From positions 17,530,568 to 17,594,567 of the forward strand of contig CM033400.1 in the NCBI GenBank assembly GCA_019426215.1: a stretch of 64,000 nt of DNA. Direction: 5' to 3'. How positions within the stretch are numbered: position 1 is the first letter of the stretch; each line of letters opens with the position of its first letter. A program made the translations under genes and the position numbers. This document shows positions 35,768-48,166 of this stretch, piece by piece. Source of the stretch: Buddleja alternifolia (lineage: Eukaryota; Streptophyta; Magnoliopsida; Lamiales; Scrophulariaceae). Under the pieces are notes generated by a model. It saw nothing but the letters and a program-made list of their open reading frames with translations. It made no database searches and was not told where the DNA came from.

Positions 35768-36847
35768 GGGATTATTACATAATATACCCCTGTGAAATAC
35801 GAAACCTGCACACATCCTCCATGTGTTAAAAAAATAGCCTTATATGCCCCTGTGTTAATTTTTAGATTGCACACTCTCCCCTTTCCGTTAGTCTTCACTA
35901 ACGCCGTTAGTCTTCCGTTAAAAAAATATAAATAAAAAACATATTAATACAAAATATATTTATATATATATATACAGTATATATATTAATATATATATAC
36001 ATATTATACCTTTTATAAATTAAATACAAAATATATTAATATATATATACAGTATATATATACATATACTGTAACATAGTCACCACCACCATTATTCTCG
36101 GCAACCACCACCAACCTCCGCCGGAAATTGAAGCCACCACCCCCGGCTGAAATCGAATCCACCATCTCCGCCTGAAATCGAAGACACGACCTCCGGCTGA
36201 AATCGAAGCCGCCGCCTCCGGATGAAATCGAAGCTACCACCTCCACTGGTCCCCACCTGAAATCGAAGACACGACCTCCGGCTGAAATCGAAGCCGCCGC
36301 CTCTGGATGAAATCGAAGCTACCACCTCCACCGAAAAATCGAAGCCACCTTCTCCGCCTGAAATTGAAGCCACCACCTCCGCCGGAAATCGAAGCCATCT
36401 TCTCCGCCTGAAATTGAAGCCGCCGCTGCCTCCTGAAATCGGAACACCACCTCTGCCTGTGAAGACGAAGAAGAGGGGTGGGTTACGGGGAAAAAATAAA
36501 GGAAAGAGAAAAAGAAAAGAAAAAGGAAAAATGTGAGGATTTGGGTTTGGATTATCCAAACCCATATTATCCTACCCAAATACATCATATCCTACCCAAA
36601 TTCAATTATTTATTCATTTTTAATTAAAATTGGAAGGATAAAATAATAATTTTACAAGTATATATAACACAAAAAGCTCACCGAGTCTCGATCCCAGCGA
36701 GTGCACAACACTCTCCTTTAATTCTAACGGAGAGGGGTTTTCGCGCAGGGTTTTTAAAATCACAGGGGCATATAAGGCTATTTTTTTAACATAGGGGGGA
36801 TGTGTGCAGGTTTCGTATTTCGCAGGGGTATATTATGTAATAATCCC
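35768..36847. mobile_element. MULE-type element carrying a 25-bp minisatellite
   Basis: Terminal inverted repeats of more than 100 bp: gggattattacataatatacc at the left pairs with the right end (ggtatattatgtaataatccc), continuing through gaaacctgcacacat and ataaggctat or its counterpart. The 9-bp flanks ttattattt (35759-35767) and ttattcttt (36848-36856) differ at one base. The interior is a GC-rich minisatellite flanked by atatat tracts and a purine-rich region. No transposase. Confidence 0.88.
36100..36460. repeat. 25-bp minisatellite, about 13 units
   Basis: Unit close to ctgaaatcgaagccaccacc plus tccgc. Phase-marking gaaat words fall at 36124, 36149, 36174, 36199, 36224, then after one 35-bp step at 36259, 36284 and 36309, and so on to 36435. 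Because 25 is not a multiple of three, reading any strand frame gives a 25-residue superperiod without stops. This explains the Gly/Phe/Arg-rich minus-strand frames at 36013-36588, which are not credible genes. Confidence 0.88.
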
Positions 36848-36851
36848 TTAT

Positions 36852-36856
<5 letters not shown>

Positions 36857-36891
<35 letters not shown>

Positions 36892-37604
36892 CACATACGA
36901 ATACAGTGACATGAGTTACGATAATTCTTAAAAAAATTAGGTTATTACACGACTTGAACATGAATACAATGACATTTCTCCCCCTTAGAATTGGACTGCG
37001 GCTACAAGCATTGAGGCCATTTCGATGAAGGATCGCCGGGGGTGCGGTACACATTTATTATGGGAAAAAATTAGGGGCAAGATTTAGTTCTGTACTTTTG
37101 ACATTAATTGTAATTTATACTTTTTTTATCAATAGAAAAAATACTTTCTCATCTCCTGTGGATGTAGGCAATTGCCGAACCATATAAATTCTTGTGTCTC
37201 TAATCTTTATGCTCTTTTTTCGTGAATTGTTGTAACAACTAACATTCTCGTAACATCATCCTAGTACACATCATATATACAACAATTCCCCTTGACATTC
37301 CATCTCATCTTAAGTTCTAATCAAGAACCAAACGTTGGACGGACTAATAAACCCAATATATTTCTATCCCGAGCCCTTGTTTTTTCTATCTAGCCAAACA
37401 GACCTTTCAGCATTTTAGTCTTCAAAACACGCACTACGGTCTGATTTTGACCATATATGCCCTAATTTTGTAATGATGATAGGTCAGTCCAAATTGAAGA
37501 AGGTTACATGCAACTTGCAACTAATAATTAATTGTTATAGCGTTCAATTAAATTTGATATTGTCAATATGGAATGTTTTAGCTCAGTGATAAGATTTACG
37601 CTCT
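36857..37604. other. Noncoding stretch with (TA)n run
   Basis: A TA microsatellite at 36857-36890 follows the MULE duplication. The rest shows no gene, paired termini or RNA gene. Confidence 0.5.
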
Positions 37605-37620
37605 AAAATATTGAAGATTT

Positions 37621-37858
37621 TTTTTTATAACGAGGGAAACATACAGCCGTTACCCTTAGGATGCGCATTGAGTAAACCCCGATCCTTTTTTTTATAATAG
37701 CCTGCAAACTACACAAGAGAGATAAGACAGCAGAAGTTGCCCATAACTGACAGGCTCATAGCAGAGGAGGCCATTAGGCATTCCCTTAAGAAGAATCGAA
37801 CTTGTGCCCTAAAACACAAGACCCAACTGCTCGACCAACTCCGCTGGAGGTTGCCCCC
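37621..37858 (-). mobile_element. tRNA-derived SINE
   Basis: On the minus strand the head has an A-box-like gagttggtcgagcagttgg and a B-box-like aagttcgattctt about 40 bases apart. The tail side (left) is a T-run, equal to an A-tail on the minus strand. The flanks are a 16-bp duplication with two mismatches: aaaatattgaagattt (37605-37620) and aaaatattagagattt (37859-37874). Confidence 0.7.
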
Positions 37859-37874
37859 AAAATATTAGAGATTT

Positions 37875-39000
37875 CGAGTTATTTTTCATATGTGGGCGGA
37901 TTTATCTACTTTGATGGTAGTTGATTATGTATGGTTGATAGTTGTTAATTAATTATTAATTTTTTGAATGAATTAGTTATGTGATACATGTCATAAGGTG
38001 ATAAATTACTACTAACTAATGAGTAATATGAAAATAGAAAAAGACTTGCACATAGGTGAAAATAGAACCCAATACATCTGATATTTTGGGACCTCAAATT
38101 CGCTGCACTACTTATTGGCAATTAATTATAAATTAGTCTTTTATGATTGGTTCTCTTTATGTAATTGATACATGTTATTAAAAGAAAAAAAATTGAATTA
38201 GATATGAGTTTGGCGGCTTCAATATATTGACCACTTAGTCATGTATTTAGGTTTGAATGATGCCAAGTTCTGATTATGAAATAACTAAATTCACAGTCTT
38301 CAATTTTTTTTGGGTAGTTTGAAACTTGGAATCATGAGAATATTTCAAATGATGTTGATATCTTCACTTAAAACAGCAATTTTGAATACTATCTCTTCTG
38401 GTGCTCCCTTTGATCAAAATTGAATGTTTCTTTGAGGTTGTTGACCATCCAAATTGAATATTTTGTGAATTTGATGTCCGAGTTTTTTATTAAATAATAA
38501 TGATAATAATAATAATAATAATAATAATAATCAATAATAGCAAATAAAATACATCTGTGTTTTAACAATTGATAATAGTATTATCTTTCTTAGGAATTGA
38601 ATACATATAGTATTTCTCTGAGGCTATAAATAATCGAATTCTAAGAAAGATAATAGATACATGACCGAACTATTGGTTTATATTTGTGTTTTCACAATTG
38701 AGGCTAAAAATGCAAAGAAAATTCATTCTATGAGACTAAATATGCTAGTTTATAAATAATAAAACTAAAATTGCGAGAAGACTTATCTAATGAAACTAAA
38801 ATTGCAATTTTCCCTTTTCAAAAATACATTTTAATATATGTATTTTCGTGGTCGAGTGAAAATAAATCATTTCTTGATAATTGTTTTTGGATATGATTTT
38901 TGTTCGTTTGTGTATTTGAAATGAGTTGTAATTGGTGTAAAATAACAAAATAAGTTCGATTTCGATGGCAAGATGTGTCCAATTTTTGAGTTAATTATTT
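37875..39000. other. Noncoding stretch
   Basis: AT-rich, with an (aat)n run at about 38500-38530. A 20-bp inverted pair occurs: tattatctttcttaggaatt near 38577 and gaattctaagaaagataata near 38633. No gene seen. Confidence 0.5.
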
Positions 39001-39009
39001 AATAATAAT

Positions 39010-39170
39010 TAGAGTAAAAAATATATTGCACCCTACAAAGTTGAGTTTTTGACACTTTCCACCCTAAAAAATTAAAACACGCATTTTGCGCCCTCACTTT
39101 CATACTTTTTGGCAACTTGCACCCCCGATCCATACTCTGGAGAAAAAGAATTCGGCGACTCTCTTTGACT
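39010..39170. mobile_element. Unpaired MULE-like terminus (weak)
   Basis: gagtaaaaaatatattgcac followed by ccctacaaag and repeated caccc/ttgacacttt words resembles the termini of the other MULE-type elements here. No inverted partner was found downstream, so this may be a truncated end. Confidence 0.3.
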
Positions 39171-39369
39171 GAGTGTGAAAATGTCTTCACACCTTCTTTT
39201 CTGCCATGAAGTTGCTGCCAAAAACAAAGAAAAGCTAAGAAAATGTCATTTTCTACCTAAACATGGACATAGCTTCATTTCTTTTAAAGAAATAGAGTAA
39301 CCAGAGCTTTCATCTCCAAAAATTAAGCAAATAGATTCACAAACTTCAAGCAATAGATAAACCTATCGT

Positions 39370-39717
39370 CACTATGTACAAGAAATTTCACTTGCATGTT
39401 GTTGTTGTGGTCAAGTTTTGCCACTAATAACCTATTGGCAAAATGATAATCTCGGTAGAAGATTTCACAAATGCCCAAATTATGGAGTAAGATGTTATTT
39501 ATTTTCATATTCTAACTAGTTATTTATTTTCATATTCTAACTATTATATTGCATAAATTCGAACTTATAAATGAAGTTTATTTCAGTGCAAAAATGTATG
39601 TGGAATGCAAATGGTATGACCCAGAGATGTGTTACAAAGCAAGAAAAATCATACCAGGCTTGCTTAAGAAATTAGAAAAACTGGAACAAGAGAAAGAGAA
39701 AGCGAAAATTGACAATA
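39370..39717 (+). pseudogene. GRF-type zinc finger fragment
   Basis: An exon-like stretch ends at 39486 before GTAAG and reads CCCGQVLPLITYWQNDNLG and RRFHKCPNYG. After a TTTCAG acceptor at 39586 comes YVECKWYDPEMCYKARKIIP with GLLKKLEKLEQEKEK. Together they give the Cys-rich GRF pattern (CxCG, GRRFxxC, WYDPxMC) plus a coiled coil, as in many small plant GRF zinc-finger proteins of unknown role. The splice phase is off by one, so the copy is probably dead. The LINE that follows is inserted in its coiled-coil part. Confidence 0.55.
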
Positions 39718-39725
39718 CCTTGGCC

Positions 39726-41220
39726 ATGGCTTCGTCGGAATCTTATGGATCCTTTTCCTCAGCCATAGTAGACGTGAATTCCCCTTCTCTTCATAAGTTT
39801 TTTGACTTCGATTCTTTAACAGAACGCATCCCTTCTTTTAAGCATCAATTTAATATTCCATAATTCATTCAACTGGTCGAAAAAATTGATGGCTCACCGG
39901 AATCTGGTATTCTGACGAGGACAAATATTGGATCTCCCGCTTTAACTACTGCATCCCCTCCCATCACAACGAGGTTTGCTAATGTTGTTTCATCATCAAA
40001 TCTTTACAAGAATAGGTTTCCAGGTGTAATCGGATTACCTGGACCTTCGGCTATGGCAGGTGGATACTCCACCGTTGGATCGCCGTTGGGAAATACTTTG
40101 CCAAGTATGTCATCACCTACAACACTTTTGATTGGTCATGTAGGGTTAATATCAAACACCGAACATGAATATTCTCCGAAAAACCCTATCCCTATATCGA
40201 AAAATCCATCACCTATTGGAGCCGATAGTCCCCATGCAGCAGACTGGATTTTGATTGGCAATATTAGAGTAGGGCCGGATTCAAGAATAAGTGACCAAAT
40301 AAAGTTTCTTGAATATAAACTGGCTAGCTTGCATTATGTGCCCTCCGGAATTAATTAATGGTAAAACTTTTGTTCGCCTGAAATGGGAACACGTCCAAGA
40401 GGGGATGAAAAGATGGACTAACACGGCTGTGGGCTACTTCATTGGGGAAAAACCATTCTTTCTTGGAGTTCGAAGTTACGCTAAGTCAATTTGGAAAGGA
40501 TTGATGGAGGTTAAAGCTACAAGCTCGGGGTTCTACTTTTTTAAGTTTGAAAATGCTGAGATGTTACGTGAGGTTCTAGAAGGTGGACCTTGGATGTATG
40601 ACGGGCAGACTCTATTTCTTGAGCGATGGAAAAAGGGTATGACATTGGAAAAGAAAAATCATAAAGAGGTCCCCGTGTGGGTTAAATTCAAACATTTGCC
40701 GGCTGAATATTGGACTTTGGATGGGTTAAGTACAGTGGCGAGCCCAGTGGAAAGACCATTATACCCGGATCCTTTTACATTAGCAATGGAAAGAATTGAT
40801 TACGCTCGGGTTTGTGTCCTAATGAATGTTAATGCGGAATTCATCTCCAATGTTTACATGTTACTACCGTCGGACTCTAGAGAGTATAATGGCTCTTGTA
40901 AAATAGATGTCGAATATGAATGGAAACCTTCTATTTACACTAACTGCAAATCTTTCGGACACCTCATGAAGGGTTGCCCCGCCTTGTTAAAAAAGAACAC
41001 ATATCAAAAGCCTGTTAATATATATGTTCCTAAACCACAAACTATTAAGCCTAAGATGATGAATGAAGGGACGTCCGAGTGGCAGGAAGGGAAATTCAGA
41101 AATGTTGATAAGTATAACAAAATTGGGGACACTAGTAACCAATTATTTAGTCATTTCACGCAAGATGATGGTCTAGTAGTGTCTGATGAAATCATTCTAA
41201 AGAATAAATTGCAAGTCTAA
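39726..41220 (+). pseudogene. LINE ORF1 (DUF4283 and CCHC region), broken
   Basis: Starts at ATG 39726 (MASSESYGSFSSAIV). There is a nonsense TAA at 39861 and a frame change near 40345, where the frame switches to KTFVRLKWEHVQEGMKRW. The DUF4283 domain (about 40370-40700) has FFKFENAEMLREVLEGGPWM and VPVWVKFKHLPAEYW. The C-terminal CCHC knuckle reads YTNCKSFGHLMKGC, with the first ligand Cys replaced by Tyr. The protein would bind LINE RNA. Confidence 0.85.
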
Positions 41221-41295
41221 TTGATGACATGAATGATGACAATGAAGATAATTCTCAGGTCCCTATAAGCAATGAAGCCCTAGCTAATGCTGTTA

Positions 41296-44200
41296 AATGA
41301 TCCCTATTGCAAGTGGGAATGTGCGAGGGCTTAATAAGCCCGATCACCAATAATCGGTGATGGATTTTGTTAATAAATATAATATAAGGGTTTGTGGGCT
41401 TGTGGAAACTAGAGTTGCTGAAAAGAATTTTTCAAATATTTGCAATAGAATTAAACCGTTGTGGACATGGTATTCTAACTACAATGATGGTCCGGGAACA
41501 AGAATTTGGGTTGGATGGGATCTGGGAGTTGTGACGGTTCATATTAAATCCTACTCGACCCAAGTCGTTCATTGCATGGTTAAATCGATGGACAACAATG
41601 AGATCCTATATGTCTCATTTGTTTATGGATTCAATACATTGGAAGAAAGAAGGGACTTGTGGGATGATATAATGGTGTATTCAGGGCTTGGGGAATCTAG
41701 CGCATGGATGCTAATGGGGGACTTCAATGAGATTCTAGATTCTAGTGAGATGATGGGGGGACTAGAAGATGAGGTCTCGATGATGGAGTTTAATGCATGT
41801 CTAACGGCGTCGGATTTAACAACAATTCCTATGCAAGGACCTCTTTTCTCATGGTATAATCAACAGAGGGGCGTTGATAGTATAAGGAGGAGGCTTCGTC
41901 GAGTGGTAGCGAACCCCTCTTGGTTCGTACGTTACCCACATATTGCGTATTTGTGTGATTTTCCACGTACCTCAGATCACAACTCATTACTCATTAGTTT
42001 TCAAGGTGTTCGTCAGGAGAATGGTGAAGCTTTTCGTTTTGATAATTTCTTGACAAAAGATACAAATTTTTTATTTGTTGTGGAGAGGATATGGAAGAAT
42101 CATATTGTTGGAGTGCCTCTTTTTGCGGTTGTTTGCAAACTCAAAGCTCTTAAACCTCTATTCAAAACATTACGTAAGGAGAAAGGAGATGTAGCTTTGA
42201 ATGTGGATGCAGCGAGAAAGTTTCTGGAGATGGCTCAGAGTTTAATTTTAGATCATTCTGATGATGAGCTCATACAAGATTTAGAGAAGTATTGTAGATA
42301 TATTTATGCAAAAGTCGTAAGTATTGAGCGCAATTATCTTAATCAGCGAGCAAAACTAGACTGGCTTAAAGACGGTGACCAATGCTCGTCTTTTTTCTTT
42401 AAGAAACTCGCTATTAAAAGGGTCAGGTCACGGATATATCAGCTGGAAAATAGGAATGGATTTATGTTGAATGACCCCAAAGATGTTAGGGATGAAATTG
42501 TAACTTTTTATTTTTACCTCCTTGGAGTAACCGCACGCACAGCCGCGAATCCCCTGGAAAACCTGGATGACTTTATTAGCCAAAAATTGACCCTCGAGGA
42601 CTCTATATCAATGATTAAACCAATCACAAAAGATGAAATTAAGGATGTAATTTTCTCTTTCCCCGATGATAAAGCCCCGGGACCAGACTGTTATACGGCG
42701 TGTTTTTTCAAAAAAGCATGACCTCTTATTGGCGAGAATGTGATGGAGGGGATTATTAATTTTTTTGTCACAGGTAAACTGCTCCGGGAGGTTAACTCCA
42801 CTATTATTACTCTTATACCCAAGGTAGAACATCCGACAAAAGCAAGTGATTTCCATCCAATTGCATGTTGCAATGTTATATACAAGGTTATTTCCAAGAT
42901 AATTGCTAATAGGATGACTGATTCTTTGGAGGGGCTGGTGGATTATTCACAAACAACATTTATCCCGGGTAGGAAGATTAGTGATAATATATTATTGGCA
43001 CAGGAGTTGTTTTATGGATATAAGAGAAAGAATCTTCCATCTAGATGTGCGTTTAGGTTGATCTCATGAAGGCGTATGATACAGTAGAATGGGATTTCGT
43101 TCTCTCTATGCTTGGTGCTATGAGTTTTCACCCGGTATTCATTCATTGGGTGAAAGAATGTATTACAACACCATTTTTTTCAATAAATATTAATGGGTCG
43201 GCTGAAGGATATTTCAAAGGGGGAAGAGAATTACGACAAGGTGATCCTATATCACCTTATTTATTTGTACTAGTAATGGAAGCTCTACATGGAATCCTAG
43301 AGCGAAATATTGCACAAGATATTTCTTTCCAATGGGAAATGCGCTAAAACACGAACGTTTGTGCTTAGTTTTGCCGTGACCTTTTATTATTTTGTAATGC
43401 GGATATTAATTCTATGAATATACTAAGGCGAGGAACGGAGTTATTTTCCACACTATTAGGTTTACGGGAAAATCCAAATAAAAGCCATATGTTCGTCTCT
43501 GCCAAAGCAAGGCATTCTTTTTTTGAGTTACAAAGGGTGTTCGGTTTTAATGAATGAAACCTTCCAGTAAGGTATTTAGGTGTTCTGCTTATTACGTCTA
43601 AGCTAAAGGTTTCTGATTGTGCTTCGTTACTTTCTAAGGTGGAGATGAGACTTGGATCTTGGACGAACAAGTCGCTCTCGTATGCAGGTCGGGTACAACT
43701 TATTAAATCTGTCCTATCTTCGCTTCATATGTATTGGGCTGGAGTCTTCCTATTACCTAAAGGAGTTCTCAAGACAATGGAAAAGAAGTTAAGGAAATTC
43801 CTACGGTTCGGTTTTAGCGACAAAGGTTATGCTAAAGTGGCATGGGGGATGTGTGTTTACCAGAGTCAGAAGGTGGCTTAGGAATTCAACAACTCATTCC
43901 AATGAACTAAGCACTGATTCTAAAACACCTTTGGGAGGTGATAATAGAGGATGGCTCTTCCATTTGGGTGGCATGGCTGAGAGCGAATAGATTGGGAGCA
44001 AGGTCGATTTCGAAGGTAAGGATAACATCATCGAGTCCATGGGGATGGAAACAACTTCGTAAAATGCGAGAATTGATTAAACCTTATGTAAAATATTATG
44101 TCGGAAATGGCAAGAAAATTCGGATTTGGCAAGACCACTGGCATGAAGATGGGGTATTGGAAGAAGTCTATCCGAGGGGACTAATAGCCTTGGGATTGCA

Positions 44201-44806
44201 GTGTGATTCTACACTTGACGTGGTTATGGATTCTGATGGGTGCCGATGGCCATTGAACTTTTCGGCGGAGAGGGTAGCAATCATGTTGCGTCTACCACCT
44301 GCTAATTTTGGGCATGAAGATAGAATCACTTGGACAAAAGAGAGAAATGGAATGTTCACGGATGCTTCGGCTCGGAATATGTTATGACACAAAGCACCAA
44401 ACAAGTCATGGGTAAATCTGCTAAGGGGGCCCGGGAAACATAACTTTATACTTTGGCTCACAATCCGTAGTAGGCTTCCTACTCGAGACAAAGTGTGGAT
44501 TGGAGGGACTAATACTGAATGTCTACTTTGTGAACAAGGAAATGAATCTCACAATCACATATTCTTTGAGTGTTCATTTTCCAAAGAATGTCTTTTGATC
44601 CTTAAGCAACAAGTTCGTTTTGAATGGTACAGAAGTGATTGGGAAAGAGGAGTTCCCTGGGCAGCGTGTAGATGGCGAGGAAAGTATCTGGTCAACGTTG
44701 CTTATAGGGGACTCTTTGCAGCTATTGTGTACTTGATTTGGAGGGAGAGGAATATTAGATGGTTTGAAGGCAAAAAGAGCAATCCCACTGTAGGGGCTTA
44801 GGCTGC
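41296..44806 (+). pseudogene. LINE ORF2 (endonuclease, reverse transcriptase, zinc-binding domain), broken
   Basis: The endonuclease spans 41310-42000, with NVRGLN, LVETRVAEK, WMLMGDFNEI and the terminal SDHNSLL. Reverse transcriptase follows with DDKAPGPDCYTACFFKKA (stop at 42719), FHPIACCNVIYKVISKII, KAYDTVEWDFV and LRQGDPISPYLFVLVMEAL. At about 43369-43381 the catalytic FADD motif is destroyed by a one-base deletion, and a stop lies just upstream (43344-43346). The thumb region and a zf-RVT domain (44493-44801; CLLCEQGNESHNHIFFEC) complete the gene. Confidence 0.88.
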
Positions 44807-45091
44807 GTTATCAGTAGTGAAAGATCGGCCACTGACATTAAATCTTGATGACTCACTCCAATGTAGAGAAATACGGCGACTATGGAGAATAGCTTGGTAG
44901 TGACGGCTAGGTGATAAATAGTTTTATCTTCTAGTTAGGAGGTGTTGTTTGGGTTCTAATTGGTTTACATATGCCTCTTGTGGCTCTAGTCGATTGTGTG
45001 GCTAGTTGGTTGTGATAAGGAGTTTCCTTGTGCACATTATTGTACTCTATACTTATTTTTTTAATGAAGTTGATCTTACCAAAAAAAAAAA

Positions 45092-45556
45092 TGAAAGTTG
45101 AAAATGGGAAAGGTGAATAGGAGAGATGGATAGTTGAAATATGGCTAGATAATAGTTTAGGTTGAAATCAATTTTGGGAATTTTTGTGTAGCTGTATTTT
45201 TTTTATTTTTTTTTGGCATTTAAAGCAGTGAAATTGGTGCAAATTACCATTATGGACATATGGTCATGTGTAAATTATATGTGGGTCTTCAACAATAATT
45301 TTGGCGGGAAAAAATATATGTTGACTGACTACCATTGAAATATTGGGAATGATGAAGTAGGTTACAATTTAGTTTATGGTATAGTACGTTATAAATAATT
45401 AATTAATGTGTATTATATTAGTTAAATTTAACAAATTATAAATACTAAAACACATTTATATAGAAATATACATCATATATTATTTATTCGCCCCATTTGA
45501 ATAAGTACTAATTTTTGGAACAACAAAAGAGTTAATCATATTTGTTATATTACTTG
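45092..45556. other. Noncoding flank after the LINE
   Basis: AT-rich with a T-run near 45200. No gene or paired termini seen. Confidence 0.5.
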
Positions 45557-45878
45557 TATTTAGTAGGAAATTTTTCATTTTTGGTCCTCATATACACCTA
45601 ATCCGATTTAGTCCCTAGATGCACTGCTTATTAAATATAATCCCTAAATTACCACATTTTCATCAAATATGGCCCTCCATCAAATTGATAATGGTTGGAG
45701 TTTATTGAAATATTAAAAATTACATTTTGCACCCCAAAAACACAAATTTTGATAATTTCCACTACAGAATAAGAACAATCAACAAATTTCACCCTTTTAT
45801 CATAATTTTATTGACAAATTATTCCCAACCCACTTTTCAATTTTCACCACAAATATTACACACACACATATGTGTATG

Positions 45879-45903
<25 letters not shown>

Positions 45904-45909
<6 letters not shown>

Positions 45910-48117
45910 TGGATCAAATACATACCTTGACATTAGGTAAGATCTAAGACCCAATCTAGGCCTTTGATTCAATTTGATCCCAAGGTGTGTGTTTATCTTA
46001 TTTTTCAGATTATTTAAATTGTTTTAATGATGGGGGGGCATTTTAGGCAGTAAAACATAACAAACTAAATCTTCCCATAACAGCTTCCTAATTTTTCTCC
46101 ATAACTGATTTTGCTTCCCAATTTATCTTTATTTCTAATTATAATTCGATCTATTTACAGAAATTATCAATTTCATTACCAGAATCTGAAATTTCTTCAT
46201 CATTCATCAATTCTGCTTCCAAATTCGTTTTTTCTTTTGAATCATAAATTGTAAATTCTGCATTTTTTTTCTCCATATTATACAGTATATTATATTCCAT
46301 TATACAGTCCATATAACGCGATTATACAGTGTGGTATTAAATACAAAGAAAGTCAGTTTAATTCACAAACAAATTCTTCAAAAACAGAATTCACAAGAAC
46401 AGATTCTTCAAAAATAAAAAATCAAAGCAAATAACAATGATATAAGCGAAATCATGGGAAAAAAATTCACTATGTCGGAATGATACAAAAATTGCACAGT
46501 TATAGCGAAACGGCGTGTTGAACAAGACGCACTCTTTGTAGTGCGGTCTCGTGATTTTAGCCATCTGAGATCGTTTAGGGCTTCAAAATTGTGTTTTGTT
46601 AGTTTTTAAGACTTGTAAATAACAATTACATATCATATAAACCATTATACAACATCTTATACAGTGTGGTACTAGTGACAAACACAATTAGTGATTTTTA
46701 AAACATTATACAGTAGCTTATACATTATACAATTAGTGTGTGTTTATAACTATACAATTACAATCTTATAAACCATTATACGGTATCTTATGGCACATTA
46801 TACAATATCATATTAATCAATATACAGTATTATATAAGTCATTATACAATGAATACAATAGCTAATTAATTCATTATACAATAGTTAATAAACAAATATA
46901 CAGTAAATACAAAAAAGGTAAAGTTTGGAAATAATGGAAATAAATAAAAATAAAAATAAAAATCCGATTGAAAACATAAAAACGCGAATAAACCTATTAA
47001 AACGATGGAATTTGGGCCCGAGAGGGTGGTGCTCAGCATACTTATGATAAGTATCTGAGTTGTTTTTAAAACGACGTTTCCTTCGAGATTGATGTAGAGC
47101 TTGGGCCAAATTCCAAAAACAGTTTTTACCTTTCGAAAATTTAAAATATATATATATTTTTTATTTTTTGAAGCAAAATACAGTACATGAGTGGTGATAT
47201 ACAGTGTGGTATTTTAGTGACACCACAATTAGTGATTTTTAAACTATTATACAGTAGGTTATAAATCATTATACAGTAGCTTATAAACCATTATACAGTA
47301 AATACAATGGTGATATACAGTGAGCGATTACTGATATACAATTAGTGATTTTCAAACCATTATACAGTATGTTATAACATATTATACAGTATCATACAAC
47401 CCATTATACAGTGTGTGTTTATACATTATACAATTACAATCTTATAAATCATTATACAGTATCTTATAACAATATACAGTTAAATATAAGCCAATATACA
47501 GAATCATATAACCCGTTATACAGTGAATACAATAGCTAATAAACATTATACAATAGCTAATTAATACATTATACAATAGCTAATACACAAATATACAGTA
47601 GGAGAAGATTGATATTTCACGATCGAATTTTCAGTTCGCGAAATTCATGGCTATTTTCGGGTCGCCTTCCCCAGCTAATTTCCGATCGTCTTCCCCAGCT
47701 AATTTCCGGTCGTCTTCGAGCAGCAACTCACGCAAATTCCAGAAGTTTAATATTTCAGATTTTGGTTTTTTCAATCTCGATTTTCAGAAATTTCAGAATT
47801 TCAGAAATTTTTTTGTGATAATTGACCGAAATATGAGGTTAATACGATTCTATAAATTGATTGCGTTAATCTTGGCCTGGGATTGAGAGATTTTCGTGGG
47901 TATCAGATTTGGAGAGATTGTAGGAGATTTTTCTGTTATATTTTGGGTAACTGAATGTTGTATAATCTTGCCATTTTGTCTATTATACCCCTAATCTTTA
48001 TTTTTCAATTTCTACAGCCTGTTTATTCCTTATTTTTTGGACTGTTGGATTTAATTAATCCAATGGTGTATATTGGATCTTAGATCTTATCTAAGAGAAG
48101 GTATGTACTCGATCTTG

Positions 48118-48122
<5 letters not shown>
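45904..48122. mobile_element. TA-microsatellite-targeting TIR element (copy 2, complete)
   Basis: The left end agggtatggatcaaatacat and the reverse complement of the right end (agggtcaagatcgagtacat) are inverted repeats of about 80 bp, sharing accttc/g, aagatctaaga and ccaat blocks. Both ends lie directly in TA runs (45877-45903 and 48123-48164), so the insertion target is a TA microsatellite. Rice Micron elements show the same habit. The interior is filled with attatacagt-type units. A short GC-richer piece (46985-47110) is the only non-repeat core. No transposase. Confidence 0.85.
46270..47605. repeat. Array of attatacagt units
   Basis: About thirty copies by eye of attatacagt or the variants atatacagt and attatacaat, spaced irregularly at 15-45 bases and often preceded by ataa(a)cc. 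They are in one orientation and occupy both sides of the core at 46985-47110. No protein frame is associated. Confidence 0.85.

Positions 48123-48166
<44 letters not shown>

Larger units (their letters stand above)
39718..45091 (+). mobile_element. Near full-length plant L1-type LINE, decayed
   Basis: ORF1 (39726-41220), ORF2 (41296-44806), 3' UTR and a poly(A) tail at 45081-45091 are present in order. The flanks gaaaattgacaa (left, about 39707) and gaaagttgaaaa (right, 45093) may be a diverged target duplication. Both reading frames are broken, so the element cannot move by itself. Confidence 0.88.

Noticed and set aside
36013..36588. Three overlapping minus-strand Gly/Phe/Arg-rich frames that look like a repeat protein
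   Set aside because: They are produced by the 25-bp minisatellite, whose length keeps all frames open, and have no supporting exon structure.
46885..47109. Minus-strand frame with a basic stretch (SRRKRRFKNNSDTYHKYAEH)
   Set aside because: It lies in the short non-repeat core of the TA-targeting element. No domain is recognised and it is too short to support a gene.
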